A DNA stretch of 64,000 nucleotides from CAVVSD01 sp963837655. Its GTDB lineage: Bacteria > Actinomycetota > Thermoleophilia > Solirubrobacterales > Solirubrobacteraceae. Below are positions 50,267-58,894 of the stretch, piece by piece (the stretch's first letter is position 1; every line of letters begins with the position of its first letter). The DNA is taken from assembly GCA_963837655.1 (NCBI GenBank), contig CAWIOK010000005.1, positions 62,001 to 126,000 on the forward strand, written 5' to 3'. A model generated the notes under the pieces. That model was not told the origin of the DNA. It did not search any database and saw only the letters and a list, made by a program, of their open reading frames with translations. The translations under genes were made by a program, and so were the position numbers.

Positions 50267-51655
50267 ATGACCGCCCTCACCGCAGTGATCCTGGCCGCGG
50301 GTCAGGGAACACGGATGCGCTCCGCGCTCCCCAAGGTCCTGCACGAGCTCTGCGGCCGGCCGCTGGTGGGATGGCCGATCGCGGCGGCGCGCGGGGCGGG
50401 GGCGGACCGGATCGTGGTGGTCGAGGGTCCTGAGCGGCTGCTCGAGGGGCGGCTCGGGGAGGACGTGGAGAGCGCGGTGCAGCCGGTCGCCAACGGGACC
50501 GGGGGGGCCGTGCAGGCGGCTGTCGACACGATCCCGCGCGAGGGGACGGTGCTCGTCCTCGCCGGGGACGCGCCGCTCATCGACGCCCCGACGCTGCGTG
50601 GCCTGGTCGACGCGCACGTGGCGAGCGGCGCGGCCGCGACCCTCCTGAGCGCCGAGCACCCCGACCCCACCGGCTACGGGCGGATCGTCCGCGACGCCGA
50701 GGGCGGCGTGCTGCGGATCGTGGAGACCAAGGCGGAGGGCGACGCGACGCCGGAGGAGATGGCGATCGCCGAGGTGAACGCGAGCGTCTACGCCTTCGAT
50801 GCCGCCGCGCTCCACGACGCGCTCGGGCGCCTGCGCACCGACAACGCGCAGGGCGAGCTGTACCTCACCGACACGGTCTCGATCCTGCGCGGGGACGGCC
50901 GTCACGTCGGCGCGTACGTCGCGAGCGCGTGGGAGGTCGTGCTCGGCGTGAACGACCGGGTGGCCCTCGCCGAGGTCCGCGGGCTGCTGCAGCGACGGAT
51001 CCTCGAACGCCACATGCGCGCCGGCGTCACGGTGACCGACCCGTCGACGACCTACGTCGATGCGGATGTGGAGATCGGCCGGGACGCGCTGCTGGAGCCC
51101 ATGACGATGCTGCGCGGAGGCACGCGCATCGGAGCCGGCTCGAGGGTCGGCCCGTCGACCACGCTGATCGATGCCCGGCTGGGCGAGCGCGTGACGATCC
51201 TCAACGCCCATGTCGTCGACGCCGACCTGCACGACGACGTGACGGTCGGGCCGTTCGCGTATCTGCGCCCGGGCACGGTGCTTCGCGCGGGCTCGAAGGC
51301 GGGGACGTTCGTCGAGCTCAAGAACTCAGACATCGGCGAGGGGACCAAGGTGCCGCACCTCTCCTACCTCGGCGATGCCGACGTCGGACCCGGGACGAAC
51401 ATCGGGGCCGCGAACGTCACCGCCAACTACGACGGGGTGCGCAAGCACCGCACGCGGATCGGCAAGGGCGTCAAGAGCAGCGTGGACACGACGTTCGTCG
51501 CGCCGGTGCAGGTCGGCGACAACGCCTGGACGGGCGCAGGCGCCGTCGTGCGCTCCGACGTGCCGGACGGCGCGCTCGCGGTCGGCGTTCCCGCGCGGGT
51601 CATCGAGGGTTACGACGCTCGCAGGCGGGCGGAGGCCGTCTCCTCCGAGGATTAG
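50267..51655 (+). CDS. glmU: Bifunctional UDP-N-acetylglucosamine pyrophosphorylase/glucosamine-1-phosphate N-acetyltransferase
   Basis: 462 residues. Uridyltransferase half: VILAAGQGTRMRSALPKVLH, NGTGGAVQAAVDTI, LVLAGDAPLIDAPTLRGLV, AIAEVNASVYAFDAAALHDA. Acetyltransferase half: left-handed beta-helix hexapeptides, GPFAYLRPGTVLRAGSKAGT, FVELKNSDIGEGTKVPHLSY and GAANVTANYDGVRKHRT. Makes UDP-GlcNAc for the cell wall. The glmU stop TAG forms the first bases of the prs -10 (TAGACT). Conserved glmU-prs order. Confidence 0.96.
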   Translation: MTALTAVILAAGQGTRMRSALPKVLHELCGRPLVGWPIAAARGAGADRIVVVEGPERLLEGRLGEDVESAVQPVANGTGGAVQAAVDTIPREGTVLVLAGDAPLIDAPTLRGLVDAHVASGAAATLLSAEHPDPTGYGRIVRDAEGGVLRIVETKAEGDATPEEMAIAEVNASVYAFDAAALHDALGRLRTDNAQGELYLTDTVSILRGDGRHVGAYVASAWEVVLGVNDRVALAEVRGLLQRRILERHMRAGVTVTDPSTTYVDADVEIGRDALLEPMTMLRGGTRIGAGSRVGPSTTLIDARLGERVTILNAHVVDADLHDDVTVGPFAYLRPGTVLRAGSKAGTFVELKNSDIGEGTKVPHLSYLGDADVGPGTNIGAANVTANYDGVRKHRTRIGKGVKSSVDTTFVAPVQVGDNAWTGAGAVVRSDVPDGALAVGVPARVIEGYDARRRAEAVSSED

Positions 51656-51658
51656 ACT
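51653..51658 (+). promoter_or_regulatory. -10 element TAGACT for prs, overlapping the glmU stop
   Basis: TAGACT contains the glmU stop codon and ends 11 bases before the prs ATG, leaving a leader of only a few bases. Confidence 0.45.
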
Positions 51659-51669
51659 CCCGCCACGCC

Positions 51670-52695
51670 ATGAGCACGACGATCGTCCCGCAGCCGCACC
51701 CCTCGACCCGGCTCGAGGTCGGTTACGAGAAGCACCTCATGCTGTTCACCGGGCGGGCCAACCCGGTGCTGGCAGCGAAGATCGCCGACAAGCTCGGCGT
51801 CGATCTCGGCCCGGTCACGCTGAAGACCTTCACGAACGGCGAGGTCTACTGCCGCTACGAGGAGTCGATCCGCGGGGCGGACGTCTTCATCGTGCAGCCC
51901 ACGTGCGGCAACCCCGTGACGGGCGTCAGTCCCAACGACGCGCTCATGGAGCTCATGTTCATGATCGAGGCAGCCGTCGGCGCCTCCGCGCACCGGGTCA
52001 TCGCCGTCGTGCCGTGGTTCGGCTACTCGCGCCAGGACAAGAAGTCCGCGCCGCGCGAGCCGATCAGCGCTCGCCTCGTGGCTCGCATGCTCGAGACCGC
52101 GGGAGCGGACCGCGTCGTGACGATGGACCTCCACGCCGGGCAGATCCAGGGCTTCTTCCACAAGCCCGTCGACCACATGACGTCGCTCTTCATGCTCACG
52201 CGGTACTTCGAGGACCTCGGGCTCAGCGACCTCGTCGTCGTGGCGCCCGATGCCGGGCGCGTCAAGCTCAACAAGAAGTTCGCGACGAAGATCGGCGCGG
52301 AGCTGGCGATCCTGGACAAGGAGCGCCCGGCCCAGCAGGTCGCGGAGATCGGCTACGTCATCGGCGACGTGCGCGACAAGACCGCGGTGATCGTCGACGA
52401 CATCATCGACACGGCCGGCACGCTCGCGGCGGCGGGTCTCGCGGTGCGCGACGCCGGCGCCCGCCAGGTCTACGCAGCGGCGACGCACCCGGTGATGTCG
52501 GGCAAGGCGTTCAGCAACCTCTCCGGGGCGGGCTTCGAGCAGGTCGTCGTGACCGACACGATCCCGCTGCGCCCGGGCGCGCCGAGCATGATCCGCGTCC
52601 TGTCCTGCGCGGAGCTGCTGACCGACTCGATCCGGCGCATCTTCACCGACGACTCGGTCTCCGAGGTCTTCGGGGGGGAGAACCAGCTGTTCTAG
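51670..52695 (+). CDS. prs: Ribose-phosphate pyrophosphokinase (PRPP synthetase)
   Basis: 341 residues. Makes PRPP from ribose 5-phosphate and ATP. NGEVYCRYEESIRGADVFIV, RVIAVVPWFGYSRQDKKSAP, DLHAGQIQGFFHKPVDHMTS, VVVAPDAGRVKLNKKFATKI and the PRPP loop AVIVDDIIDTAGTLAAAGLA are all present. The stop shares CTAG with the convergent tetR-type gene. Confidence 0.96.
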   Translation: MSTTIVPQPHPSTRLEVGYEKHLMLFTGRANPVLAAKIADKLGVDLGPVTLKTFTNGEVYCRYEESIRGADVFIVQPTCGNPVTGVSPNDALMELMFMIEAAVGASAHRVIAVVPWFGYSRQDKKSAPREPISARLVARMLETAGADRVVTMDLHAGQIQGFFHKPVDHMTSLFMLTRYFEDLGLSDLVVVAPDAGRVKLNKKFATKIGAELAILDKERPAQQVAEIGYVIGDVRDKTAVIVDDIIDTAGTLAAAGLAVRDAGARQVYAAATHPVMSGKAFSNLSGAGFEQVVVTDTIPLRPGAPSMIRVLSCAELLTDSIRRIFTDDSVSEVFGGENQLF

Positions 52696-53312
52696 CGGAG
52701 CAGGGCCCCCTCCAACCCTGCCCGCACCCACGCGGCCCAGCGCTCCACCGGCCAGCCCTGCTCCAGCACCAGGAACCGGAACTCGTCCGGGTGCCCCAGG
52801 GCGTGGATGATCGCTGCGGCCTCGTCGACCGACAGGCCGTCGCGCAGGGCGTCGCGGTCGGAGAGGAGTCGCGCCGCCTCCCCGTAGTTCGTCAGCCGCT
52901 GCGCCGAGCGGCGGCGCTCGAGCTCGGCGACCTCCGGGTCCAGCGCCGCCGCCTCCCGGATGACCCGGAAGACCGGCGCCGTTCGCGGCAGGCCCTGCTC
53001 CCAGAACGCGACGAGCCCGGCGATCACGTCGCGCGGGTCCTCCGTGCGCTGCGCGCGCTCGCGCATGAACGTCGCCACCGGCGTCGGCGCCTGCGCGCCC
53101 GCGGCGGCGAAGTCCAGCACCCGTGACAGGACGTCGCGCTTGGCTCCGACCGAGTTGTAGATCGTCTGCACCGCGACGCCGGCCTCGCGCGCGATCCGGG
53201 TGATCGAGGTCGCGTGGTAGCCATCCGCGAGGAACAGCCGCGACGCTGCGTCGACGATCGCCCGCTGCGTGCTCTCGGCGCTCAGGTCGCGCGGGCGCTT
53301 GCTTTCGGCCAC
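52692..53312 (-). CDS. TetR family transcriptional regulator
   Basis: 206 residues. N-terminal HTH: TQRAIVDAASRLFLADGYHA, TSITRIAREAGVAVQTIYNS, VGAKRDVLSRVLD. The C-terminal ligand domain is unassigned. GTG 53312 with a minus-strand TACTCT (complement of 53319-53324) 6 bases before it. A 21-base near-perfect palindrome sits between it and the divergent SnoaL-type gene, the expected place for its operator. It probably represses that gene and itself. Confidence 0.88.
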   Translation of the reverse strand: MAESKRPRDLSAESTQRAIVDAASRLFLADGYHATSITRIAREAGVAVQTIYNSVGAKRDVLSRVLDFAAAGAQAPTPVATFMRERAQRTEDPRDVIAGLVAFWEQGLPRTAPVFRVIREAAALDPEVAELERRRSAQRLTNYGEAARLLSDRDALRDGLSVDEAAAIIHALGHPDEFRFLVLEQGWPVERWAAWVRAGLEGALLR

Positions 53313-53324
53313 CGCATTAGAGTA

Positions 53325-53345
53325 CCGTTCCAGTCACTGGAATGG
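53325..53345. promoter_or_regulatory. Palindromic operator between tetR-type and SnoaL-type genes
   Basis: CCG-TTCCAGT-C-ACTGGAA-TGG: perfect 7-bp arms around one base, plus two further matching flanking pairs. It abuts the tetR -10 and lies 25 bases before the SnoaL start. Confidence 0.6.
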
Positions 53346-53369
53346 CGTTCTAACAAGGGGGGCCGCACC

Positions 53370-53804
53370 ATGACGACGGCTGAGCTGAAGGACCTCACGC
53401 TCGAGGGTTTCGAGCGCATGTTCCACCAGGGCGACCTCGATTACGTCGACGAGGTGCTGGGCACGGACAGCGTCGACCACCAGGAGCCCGCCGGCGCCTC
53501 GTTCTGTGATCACCTCAAGCAGGTCGTGGTCGGGATGCGCACCGCGTTCCCCGACGTGCACTTCGAGGTCCACGCGATCCTCGAGGAGGACGGCCTGGTC
53601 GCCTGCCGGTCGACGATGACCGGCACGCACCTCGGCCGCCTCGCGCTCATGCAGCCGCCGCTGGAGCCCACCGGGCGCCGCGTCGAGGTCGCCCACATGC
53701 ACTTCTTCCGCTACGAGGACGGCCGCGTCACCGATCTGTGGCACCTGTGGGACACGCCGGGTCTGGCGCGCCAGCTCGGCGCGCAGCCTCAGGCGACGCG
53801 CTGA
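53370..53804 (+). CDS. SnoaL-like polyketide cyclase family protein
   Basis: 144 residues of the SnoaL/ester cyclase fold: LTLEGFERMFHQGDLDYVDE, VLGTDSVDHQEPAGAS, VVVGMRTAFPDVHFEVHAIL, GLVACRSTMTGTHLG and VAHMHFFRYEDGRVTDLWHL. Small cytosolic enzyme or binding protein; substrate unknown. A GGGGGG run precedes ATG 53370. Divergent from a TetR regulator. Its end overlaps the convergent glycolipid-binding gene by 16 bases. Confidence 0.82.
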   Translation: MTTAELKDLTLEGFERMFHQGDLDYVDEVLGTDSVDHQEPAGASFCDHLKQVVVGMRTAFPDVHFEVHAILEEDGLVACRSTMTGTHLGRLALMQPPLEPTGRRVEVAHMHFFRYEDGRVTDLWHLWDTPGLARQLGAQPQATR

Positions 53805-54340
53805 GCGAGGCCGGGGTAGCTGAGGACGAGGCCGAACTCGTCGATCTCGAGGTCCGCCTCGAAGTCGCCGCCCACCACCTCGAAGCGATAGCCGCGGATG
53901 CCGACGCGCGTGTAACGCTGCGGCATCCGCTCGACCTCGCGCCCGGCGGGGGTGCCGATCCAGACGACGTCGAGCGTCCCCGAGCCGCCGACCTCGAGCT
54001 CGAGGCGGCGGACCGCGAGGGTGTTCGTGAGGACCGTCGAGACCATGTCGACGTCGAGGCAGCCCGCGTACTGGGGCGCGCCGTCCCATCCTCCCGCGCC
54101 GTCGGCCAGCAGCGACAGCGACCAGGGCCCCTCCTCGGAGATGCCGGCCGCCTCCAGCGATCGGGTCGCCCAGCTCGCGTCGACGACGAGCGCGTAGTGC
54201 AGGCCCCACGCCATGCCCTCGTCCTCGCCCGTGCTGTGCCCGTCGATGCGATAGCCGCCGTCGCCGGTGGGCTCGAGCCGCGCGACCTCGAAGCCGCGGC
54301 GGCCCTCCACGTGCTGCCAGGCCGCCATGCGGACGCTCAC
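53789..54340 (-). CDS. Putative glycolipid-binding protein (PF06475-like)
   Basis: 183 residues. WGLHYALVVDASWATRSLEA, ISEEGPWSLSLLADGAGGWD, YAGCLDVDMVSTVLTNTLAV, RRLELEVGGSGTLDVVWIG and RYTRVGIRGYRFEVVGGDFE match the family described as putative glycolipid-binding (DUF1089). Cytosolic beta-rich protein. GTG start overlaps the stop of the small protein upstream (GTGA). Function in the cell is not established for the family. Confidence 0.75.
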   Translation of the reverse strand: MSVRMAAWQHVEGRRGFEVARLEPTGDGGYRIDGHSTGEDEGMAWGLHYALVVDASWATRSLEAAGISEEGPWSLSLLADGAGGWDGAPQYAGCLDVDMVSTVLTNTLAVRRLELEVGGSGTLDVVWIGTPAGREVERMPQRYTRVGIRGYRFEVVGGDFEADLEIDEFGLVLSYPGLAQRVA

Positions 54341-54648
54341 GAGGGCGCCGCCCGGACGACGAACCCGCGCGCGACGAGCTCGCCGACGGCGTCCTCGAAC
54401 CCCGCGAAGTCCCGCGCGAGCAGCAGGTCCACCGGCCGTCCGCGCGGCCCGCCCGTGCGCACCCAGCGCCGCAGCGAGTCGGGGCCCACCGCCTCGGATG
54501 CCTCGGCCGTCAGCACCAGCAGGATCGGCAGCTCGGGCCGGTGATCGAGCTCGCCGGCGATGACGGCGATCGGATCGACGTCCAACACCGCGCAGAGCTC
54601 GTCGTCGGAGAGCCCGAGCCGCTCCATGAGGTTGGCGGCCGCGCTCAC
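54337..54648 (-). CDS. Orphan small protein resembling MbcA/ParS antitoxin toxin-binding domain
   Basis: 103 residues: LGLSDDELCAVLDVDPIAVI (HTH-like start), then LRRWVRTGGPRGRPVDLLLA and FEDAVGELVARGF. The last part resembles the WLxxxxxxxGGxxPxDLL...V...L..L pattern of MbcA/ParS/Xre toxin-binding domains. No RES-type toxin lies beside it; it is coupled instead to the glycolipid-binding gene (GTGA). So it may be a solitary family member with another role. Confidence 0.55.
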   Translation of the reverse strand: MSAAANLMERLGLSDDELCAVLDVDPIAVIAGELDHRPELPILLVLTAEASEAVGPDSLRRWVRTGGPRGRPVDLLLARDFAGFEDAVGELVARGFVVRAAPS

Positions 54649-54655
54649 GCGGGCG

Positions 54656-54931
54656 TCAGGACGGGTCCGGCCGCTTCTCGCCCGGCCAGACGCCGAGGAA
54701 GTGGTTCCACGTCTTCGCGCCGCCGCGCTGGATCGCCATCTTCACGACCGCGAAGATCGCGCCCTGCAGCACGACCGCGGAGACCACCCGCACGAGCGAG
54801 GTGTCGCGCGTCGTCGGCTCCGGCGGCTCCTCGCCGTCGACGCGCTGCCAGATCTGGTTGAAGACCTGGCGGCCGGCGATCCCGCCGAGGATGCCCAGGA
54901 TGAGCCCGATGGGCTTGTAGATGAGCGTCAT
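54656..54931 (-). CDS. DUF4235-like small membrane protein
   Basis: 91 residues. MTLIYKPIGLILGILGGIAG, RQVFNQIWQRVDGEEPPEPT, then VVSAVVLQGAIFAVVKMAIQ and a C-terminal W/G-rich stretch. Two TM helices; the pattern matches DUF4235, common in actinobacteria. AAGGAA ribosome site before ATG 54931. First of a minus-strand group with the antitoxin-like and glycolipid-binding genes. Confidence 0.75.
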   Translation of the reverse strand: MTLIYKPIGLILGILGGIAGRQVFNQIWQRVDGEEPPEPTTRDTSLVRVVSAVVLQGAIFAVVKMAIQRGGAKTWNHFLGVWPGEKRPDPS

Positions 54932-55036
54932 GTCGAAAGTTCCTTGCTGGATTTCCGCCGGTCGGTCCCTGACACTGAGTACCCGCGGTCCACGATGATG
55001 AGTCGGGCACGGGTAGGGAAGGACGTAGGAGGGATC

Positions 55037-55729
55037 ATGGACGAAGCGGACGACCTGCTGCAGCGCGCACTCATCGATGCGGAGTCGTCGGCCGCGGTGG
55101 CGCTGCGGGTCGGGGGCCTCTCGATGTCCGAGGCGGTCACCGTCATCTTCCACGGACGGCGCGATCTGGGCACGATCCAGACGTACGTGGCCAACGGCGG
55201 CAAGGGAGCGGGCGTGGCGGTCACGGCGTCCGAGCTGTTGCGCGTGCCGTGCGACCTCGACCTGGCCGAGGCTGCCGACCGGGACGAGGCCGAGGAGCTC
55301 TACGCCGCACAGGCGAAGGCGATCCGCGACGCGATCGTCGCCGCCGACACCGTCCTGTCGGTGTGGGCGGACGCGTTGTCACGCGTCGCTGCGGTCGACG
55401 TCGACCATGGCGTCACACTGAGCGTGCGCCTTCCCGCGCACCGCCTCATGCCCGTCGCCCTCAACGCCCCCGAGCAGCACCTCACCATCGTGCCCGTCTG
55501 CGGGGCGCGAACCCTCGCGGAGGGTCTGCCGCCGCTGGGGATCGCGTGCGCCCAGCAGGACGTCGCGCACGTCTATCCGCTGCCCGACGACCCCGACCGG
55601 TGCCTGGAGGACTTCATGGAGCGGGCGCACGACCACGCGCTGCGGATGGCCGATCTGCTGTCCAAGCAGGAGGCGTCCGTCCAACGCTTCCTCGAGCTCA
55701 ACGGCGAGGACATGCCCGAGGCCGGGTGA
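55037..55729 (+). CDS. Hypothetical cytosolic protein
   Basis: 230 residues, not assigned. MDEADDLLQRALIDAESSAA, LRVGGLSMSEAVTVIFHGRR, DLGTIQTYVANGGKGAGVAV, and later LNAPEQHLTIVPVCGARTLA. Helical N-terminus, mixed middle, no TM. GGAGGGATC ribosome site before ATG. Stop overlaps the next gene (GTGA), so both are coupled. Confidence 0.65.
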   Translation: MDEADDLLQRALIDAESSAAVALRVGGLSMSEAVTVIFHGRRDLGTIQTYVANGGKGAGVAVTASELLRVPCDLDLAEAADRDEAEELYAAQAKAIRDAIVAADTVLSVWADALSRVAAVDVDHGVTLSVRLPAHRLMPVALNAPEQHLTIVPVCGARTLAEGLPPLGIACAQQDVAHVYPLPDDPDRCLEDFMERAHDHALRMADLLSKQEASVQRFLELNGEDMPEAG

Positions 55730-56184
55730 CGGCCGCCACGCCGCGGCGACACCGCCGGTGGTTGCTCGTCGCGGCCGGGGTCGTCGTCTTCCTCGTCATC
55801 TCGGCGTTGTTGGCCCGCTGGCTCGGCACGGAGAACGCCGAGCGCGACGCCGTCCTCGAGGTGCTCACCGCGCAGGCGCGCGGTGACGCGGACCGCATGC
55901 TGCGCGACGTCGAGTGCCGCACCGACGCCTGCGTCGCGCAGGTGCGGGCGAACGCGCGCGAGCTCAAGGCCCCCGGCGACGTCACGATCGTCCGCATCGA
56001 CTCCAAGACGTCGCACGCGCTGAGCAGCACGACCGGCCAGACCCGCGTGGTCTGGATCACCCCGGGCCGGCTCACGACGGTCCAATGCGTCCTCGTGCGG
56101 CGGACCGGAACGCCACTGTCCGGTCAATCCGTCACGCTGCTGGATCTCAGCGCGCCGATCGACCGGACGGCCGCCTGCACCTGA
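55726..56184 (+). CDS. Hypothetical membrane-anchored extracytoplasmic protein
   Basis: 152 residues. Basic start RRHRRWLLVAAGVVVFLVIS gives one TM anchor near the N-terminus; the rest is an extracellular domain with three Cys (ECRTDACVAQVRANARELKA, TTVQCVLVRRTG) and an end PIDRTAACT. GTG overlaps the upstream stop. No family recognised; looks like a small Mce-accessory or lipoprotein-like domain but this is not supported further. Confidence 0.6.
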   Translation: MTAATPRRHRRWLLVAAGVVVFLVISALLARWLGTENAERDAVLEVLTAQARGDADRMLRDVECRTDACVAQVRANARELKAPGDVTIVRIDSKTSHALSSTTGQTRVVWITPGRLTTVQCVLVRRTGTPLSGQSVTLLDLSAPIDRTAACT

Positions 56185-56248
56185 GCGCCCTCGCTGCGCT
56201 GGTCGCGCAACTCCGCGCGGCCCGCCGTGTTGCAGCGCGCTGCCCCCC

Positions 56249-58165
56249 ATGTCCCGATCCGCGAGCCCGATCCCCCACCTGCGCTTCGTCGTCGCCATCT
56301 GCGCGGCCCTGCTGTCCGTCGCCGTCCTCGCCCCCGTCGCCAAGGCCGCTGACGGCCTCAGCGCCGGAGCGCTCTACGAGGCGGGTCCCGGCGGCCGCTA
56401 CCTCATGGGCGGCCAGTGGCTGTTCCGGCTGGACTCGGCCGATCAGGGCGTCAAGCAGCGCTTCATGCGCACGTCGGCCACCACCGGCTGGACGCCGACG
56501 ACGGTGCCCAACGCCTGGAACGCCACCGACACCTCCAACGAGTCGATGGCGGGCTCGATCGGCTGGTACCGCAAGGACTTCCATCTCCCGAGCTCCAACA
56601 AGCGGATGAGCTGGGTCCTGCGCTTCGAGTCGGTGAACTACCGCGCGAAGTTCTGGATGAACGGCAAGCCGATCGGTTCGAACACCGGCGCCTACCTGCC
56701 GTTCGAGATCCGCATCCCTTCGTCGTATCTGAGGCGCGGCGGGGTGAACCGCCTGGTCGTGCGCGTGGACAGTCGCCGCCACCCGACGGACTTCCCGCCG
56801 TCGGGGCTCACGACGGGCACGAACCTCCCCACCGGCGGATGGTGGAACTACAGCGGGATCCTCCGCGAGGTCTACCTGCGCAAGGTCGACCGCGTCGACT
56901 TCAACACCGTCGTCGTCCGGCCCGAGCTGCCGTGCGCGAGGTGCGACGCGTCCGTGCTGCTTCGCACGACGGTGCGCAACGCGGCGTCGTCGACCCAGCG
57001 CGTCCGCGTGACCGGGAGCTTCGGCGGCCGCGACGTGACCCTCGGCAGTGCCAACGTCGGCGGTCACGGGTTCGCGACGTTCTCCAAGCGCATCACCGTG
57101 AAGAACCCACGCCTCTGGGCGCCAGGGTCCCCGACGCTCTACTCCGTGCGCTTCGCCGCCAGCGTCGGGAGCACCAAGGTCGCCGGCTGGCAGCTGAAGA
57201 CCGGCATCCGCAAGATCCAGGTCATCGGCGGGAAGCTGTACCTCAACGGCCGGCCGCTGGACGTCCGCGGCGTCGGCCTGCACGAGGACGATCCGAAGGT
57301 CGGCTTCGCGGTCGACAACGCCCGCCGCGCGCAGTACATCGCCGAGGTCTCCGAGCTCGGGGCGACGATCATCCGCGCGCACTACCCACTGCACCCCTAC
57401 CTCGAGGAGCTCGCAGACAAGGCGGGCATCCTCCTGTGGTCGGAGGTCCCGGTGTACGCGGTGAAGACGCAGTACCTCAAGCGGGAGATCGTCCGCAAGC
57501 TGGCAGCGAGGGAGCTGGAGGCGAACATCAACGCCAACCAGAACCACCCGTCGATCATCGTCTGGTCGCTGGGCAACGAGCTGTCCTCGCGACCGGGACC
57601 GGTGCAGGCCGACTACATCAAGCGCGCGACGGAGCAGGCGAAGGCGCTGGATCCGACCCGGCCGGTGGGCCTGGCCGTCGCGGGCTATCCGACGGTGGGC
57701 TGCCGGCCCCAGTACGCGCCGCTGGACGTCATCGGCATCAACGACTACTTCGGCTGGTATCCGGGACCCAACGGGGTGATCGCCGACCGCGACGCCCTGT
57801 CGGACTACCTCGACTCGGTCCGCGCCTGCTACCCCAAGAAGGCGATCATGGTCACCGAGTTCGGGGCGGAGGCCAACCGCGACGGCCCGGTGGAGGAGAA
57901 GGGGACCTACCAGTTCCAGCAGGACTTCGTGAACTACCACCTCGGGGTCTTCGCGTCGAAGCCGTGGCTCAGCGGCGCGATCTACTGGGCGATCGAGGAG
58001 TTCCGCGTCCGGCCGGGCTGGGACGGCGGCAACCCGCGGCCGGACCCGCCGATCCACGAGAAGGGGCTGCTGCGCTTCGCCGACCGCTCCAAGAAGCCCG
58101 CGTGGTTCGACGTCAACCGGTGGTACACGCAGACGCAGCAGATCGGGCCGGTGCCCGGCCAATAG
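56249..58165 (+). CDS. Secreted glycoside hydrolase family 2 enzyme
   Basis: 638 residues. Signal peptide ending LSVAVLAPVAKAADG. Sugar-binding and Ig-like domains lead to the TIM barrel: LYLNGRPLDVRGVGLHEDDP, IRAHYPLHPYLEELADKAGI, acid/base Glu in HPSIIVWSLGNELSSRP and nucleophile Glu in AIMVTEFGAEANRDGP. Close in size to beta-glucuronidases. Probably acts on exported or environmental oligosaccharides. ATG 56249. Isolated from the flanking housekeeping genes; could be a transferred catabolic enzyme. Confidence 0.88.
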   Translation: MSRSASPIPHLRFVVAICAALLSVAVLAPVAKAADGLSAGALYEAGPGGRYLMGGQWLFRLDSADQGVKQRFMRTSATTGWTPTTVPNAWNATDTSNESMAGSIGWYRKDFHLPSSNKRMSWVLRFESVNYRAKFWMNGKPIGSNTGAYLPFEIRIPSSYLRRGGVNRLVVRVDSRRHPTDFPPSGLTTGTNLPTGGWWNYSGILREVYLRKVDRVDFNTVVVRPELPCARCDASVLLRTTVRNAASSTQRVRVTGSFGGRDVTLGSANVGGHGFATFSKRITVKNPRLWAPGSPTLYSVRFAASVGSTKVAGWQLKTGIRKIQVIGGKLYLNGRPLDVRGVGLHEDDPKVGFAVDNARRAQYIAEVSELGATIIRAHYPLHPYLEELADKAGILLWSEVPVYAVKTQYLKREIVRKLAARELEANINANQNHPSIIVWSLGNELSSRPGPVQADYIKRATEQAKALDPTRPVGLAVAGYPTVGCRPQYAPLDVIGINDYFGWYPGPNGVIADRDALSDYLDSVRACYPKKAIMVTEFGAEANRDGPVEEKGTYQFQQDFVNYHLGVFASKPWLSGAIYWAIEEFRVRPGWDGGNPRPDPPIHEKGLLRFADRSKKPAWFDVNRWYTQTQQIGPVPGQ

Positions 58166-58174
58166 CCGAGCCGC

Positions 58175-58180
58175 TACCCT
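58175..58180 (+). promoter_or_regulatory. -10 element TACCCT for rplY
   Basis: TACCCT ends 12 bases before ATG 58193; no ribosome site. Confidence 0.4.
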
Positions 58181-58192
58181 CTGCGACCGACT

Positions 58193-58885
58193 ATGGCGAC
58201 CAATCAGGGCACACGACTCGCGCTGACCCAGCGCGACACCTCCGGTGGCTCTCGCGCGACGCGCCGGCTGCGCCGCACCGGACAGGTGCCGGGCGTGCTG
58301 TACGGCGGCGAGGGCGAGCCGGTCTCCTTCACTGTGGACGCGCGCGAGCTGCGCCACGCACTCGCTGCCAGTGGCGCGGTGCTCGACCTCGACATCGAGG
58401 GTGGGTCACAGCCTGCCGTCCTCAAGGACGCGCAGTACCACCCCGTGCGCGGCGAGACGATGCACATCGACCTCCTGCGCGTGCGGCTCGACGTCGCGAT
58501 CCACGCGGCCGTGTCCGTCGAGCTCGTCGGCGGCGAGGGCGCCCCGGGCGTGGTGCAGGGCGGCGTGCTCGACCAGGTGACCCGCGAGGTCAACGTCGAG
58601 GCGCTCCCGAACGACATCCCCGAGACGCTCTCGCTCGACGTCTCGAAGATGGAGATCAACGACACCGTCTACCTCTCGTCGCTCGCCGCGCCCAAGGGCG
58701 TGACGCTGCTCGACGACCCCGAGGAGACGGTGCTGGCGACCCTGTCGCCGCCCAACGTCGACGTCGACGCCGAGGACGAGGCCGAGGAGGCCATCGAGCA
58801 GGAGACCGGCGTGGTCGGCGAGGGCGCAGACGCGGACGCGGGCGCCGACGGCTCCGCGGACGCGGACGACGCCGCGGACGAGTAG
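58193..58885 (+). CDS. rplY: 50S ribosomal protein L25/general stress protein Ctc
   Basis: 230 residues. N-terminal L25 domain: LRRTGQVPGVLYGGEGEPVS, VLKDAQYHPVRGETMHIDLL; C-terminal TL5/Ctc domain: GVLDQVTREVNVEALPNDIP, LEVSK-type ETLSLDVSKMEINDTVYLSS. It ends in a long Asp/Glu/Ala tail. Binds 5S rRNA. Placed, as usual, between prs and pth. Confidence 0.94.
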   Translation: MATNQGTRLALTQRDTSGGSRATRRLRRTGQVPGVLYGGEGEPVSFTVDARELRHALAASGAVLDLDIEGGSQPAVLKDAQYHPVRGETMHIDLLRVRLDVAIHAAVSVELVGGEGAPGVVQGGVLDQVTREVNVEALPNDIPETLSLDVSKMEINDTVYLSSLAAPKGVTLLDDPEETVLATLSPPNVDVDAEDEAEEAIEQETGVVGEGADADAGADGSADADDAADE

Positions 58886-58894
58886 CCGACCGCC

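Noticed and set aside
56147..58357. 736-codon frame antisense to the GH2 gene
   Set aside because: The sense frame has signal peptide and complete GH2 catalytic motifs.
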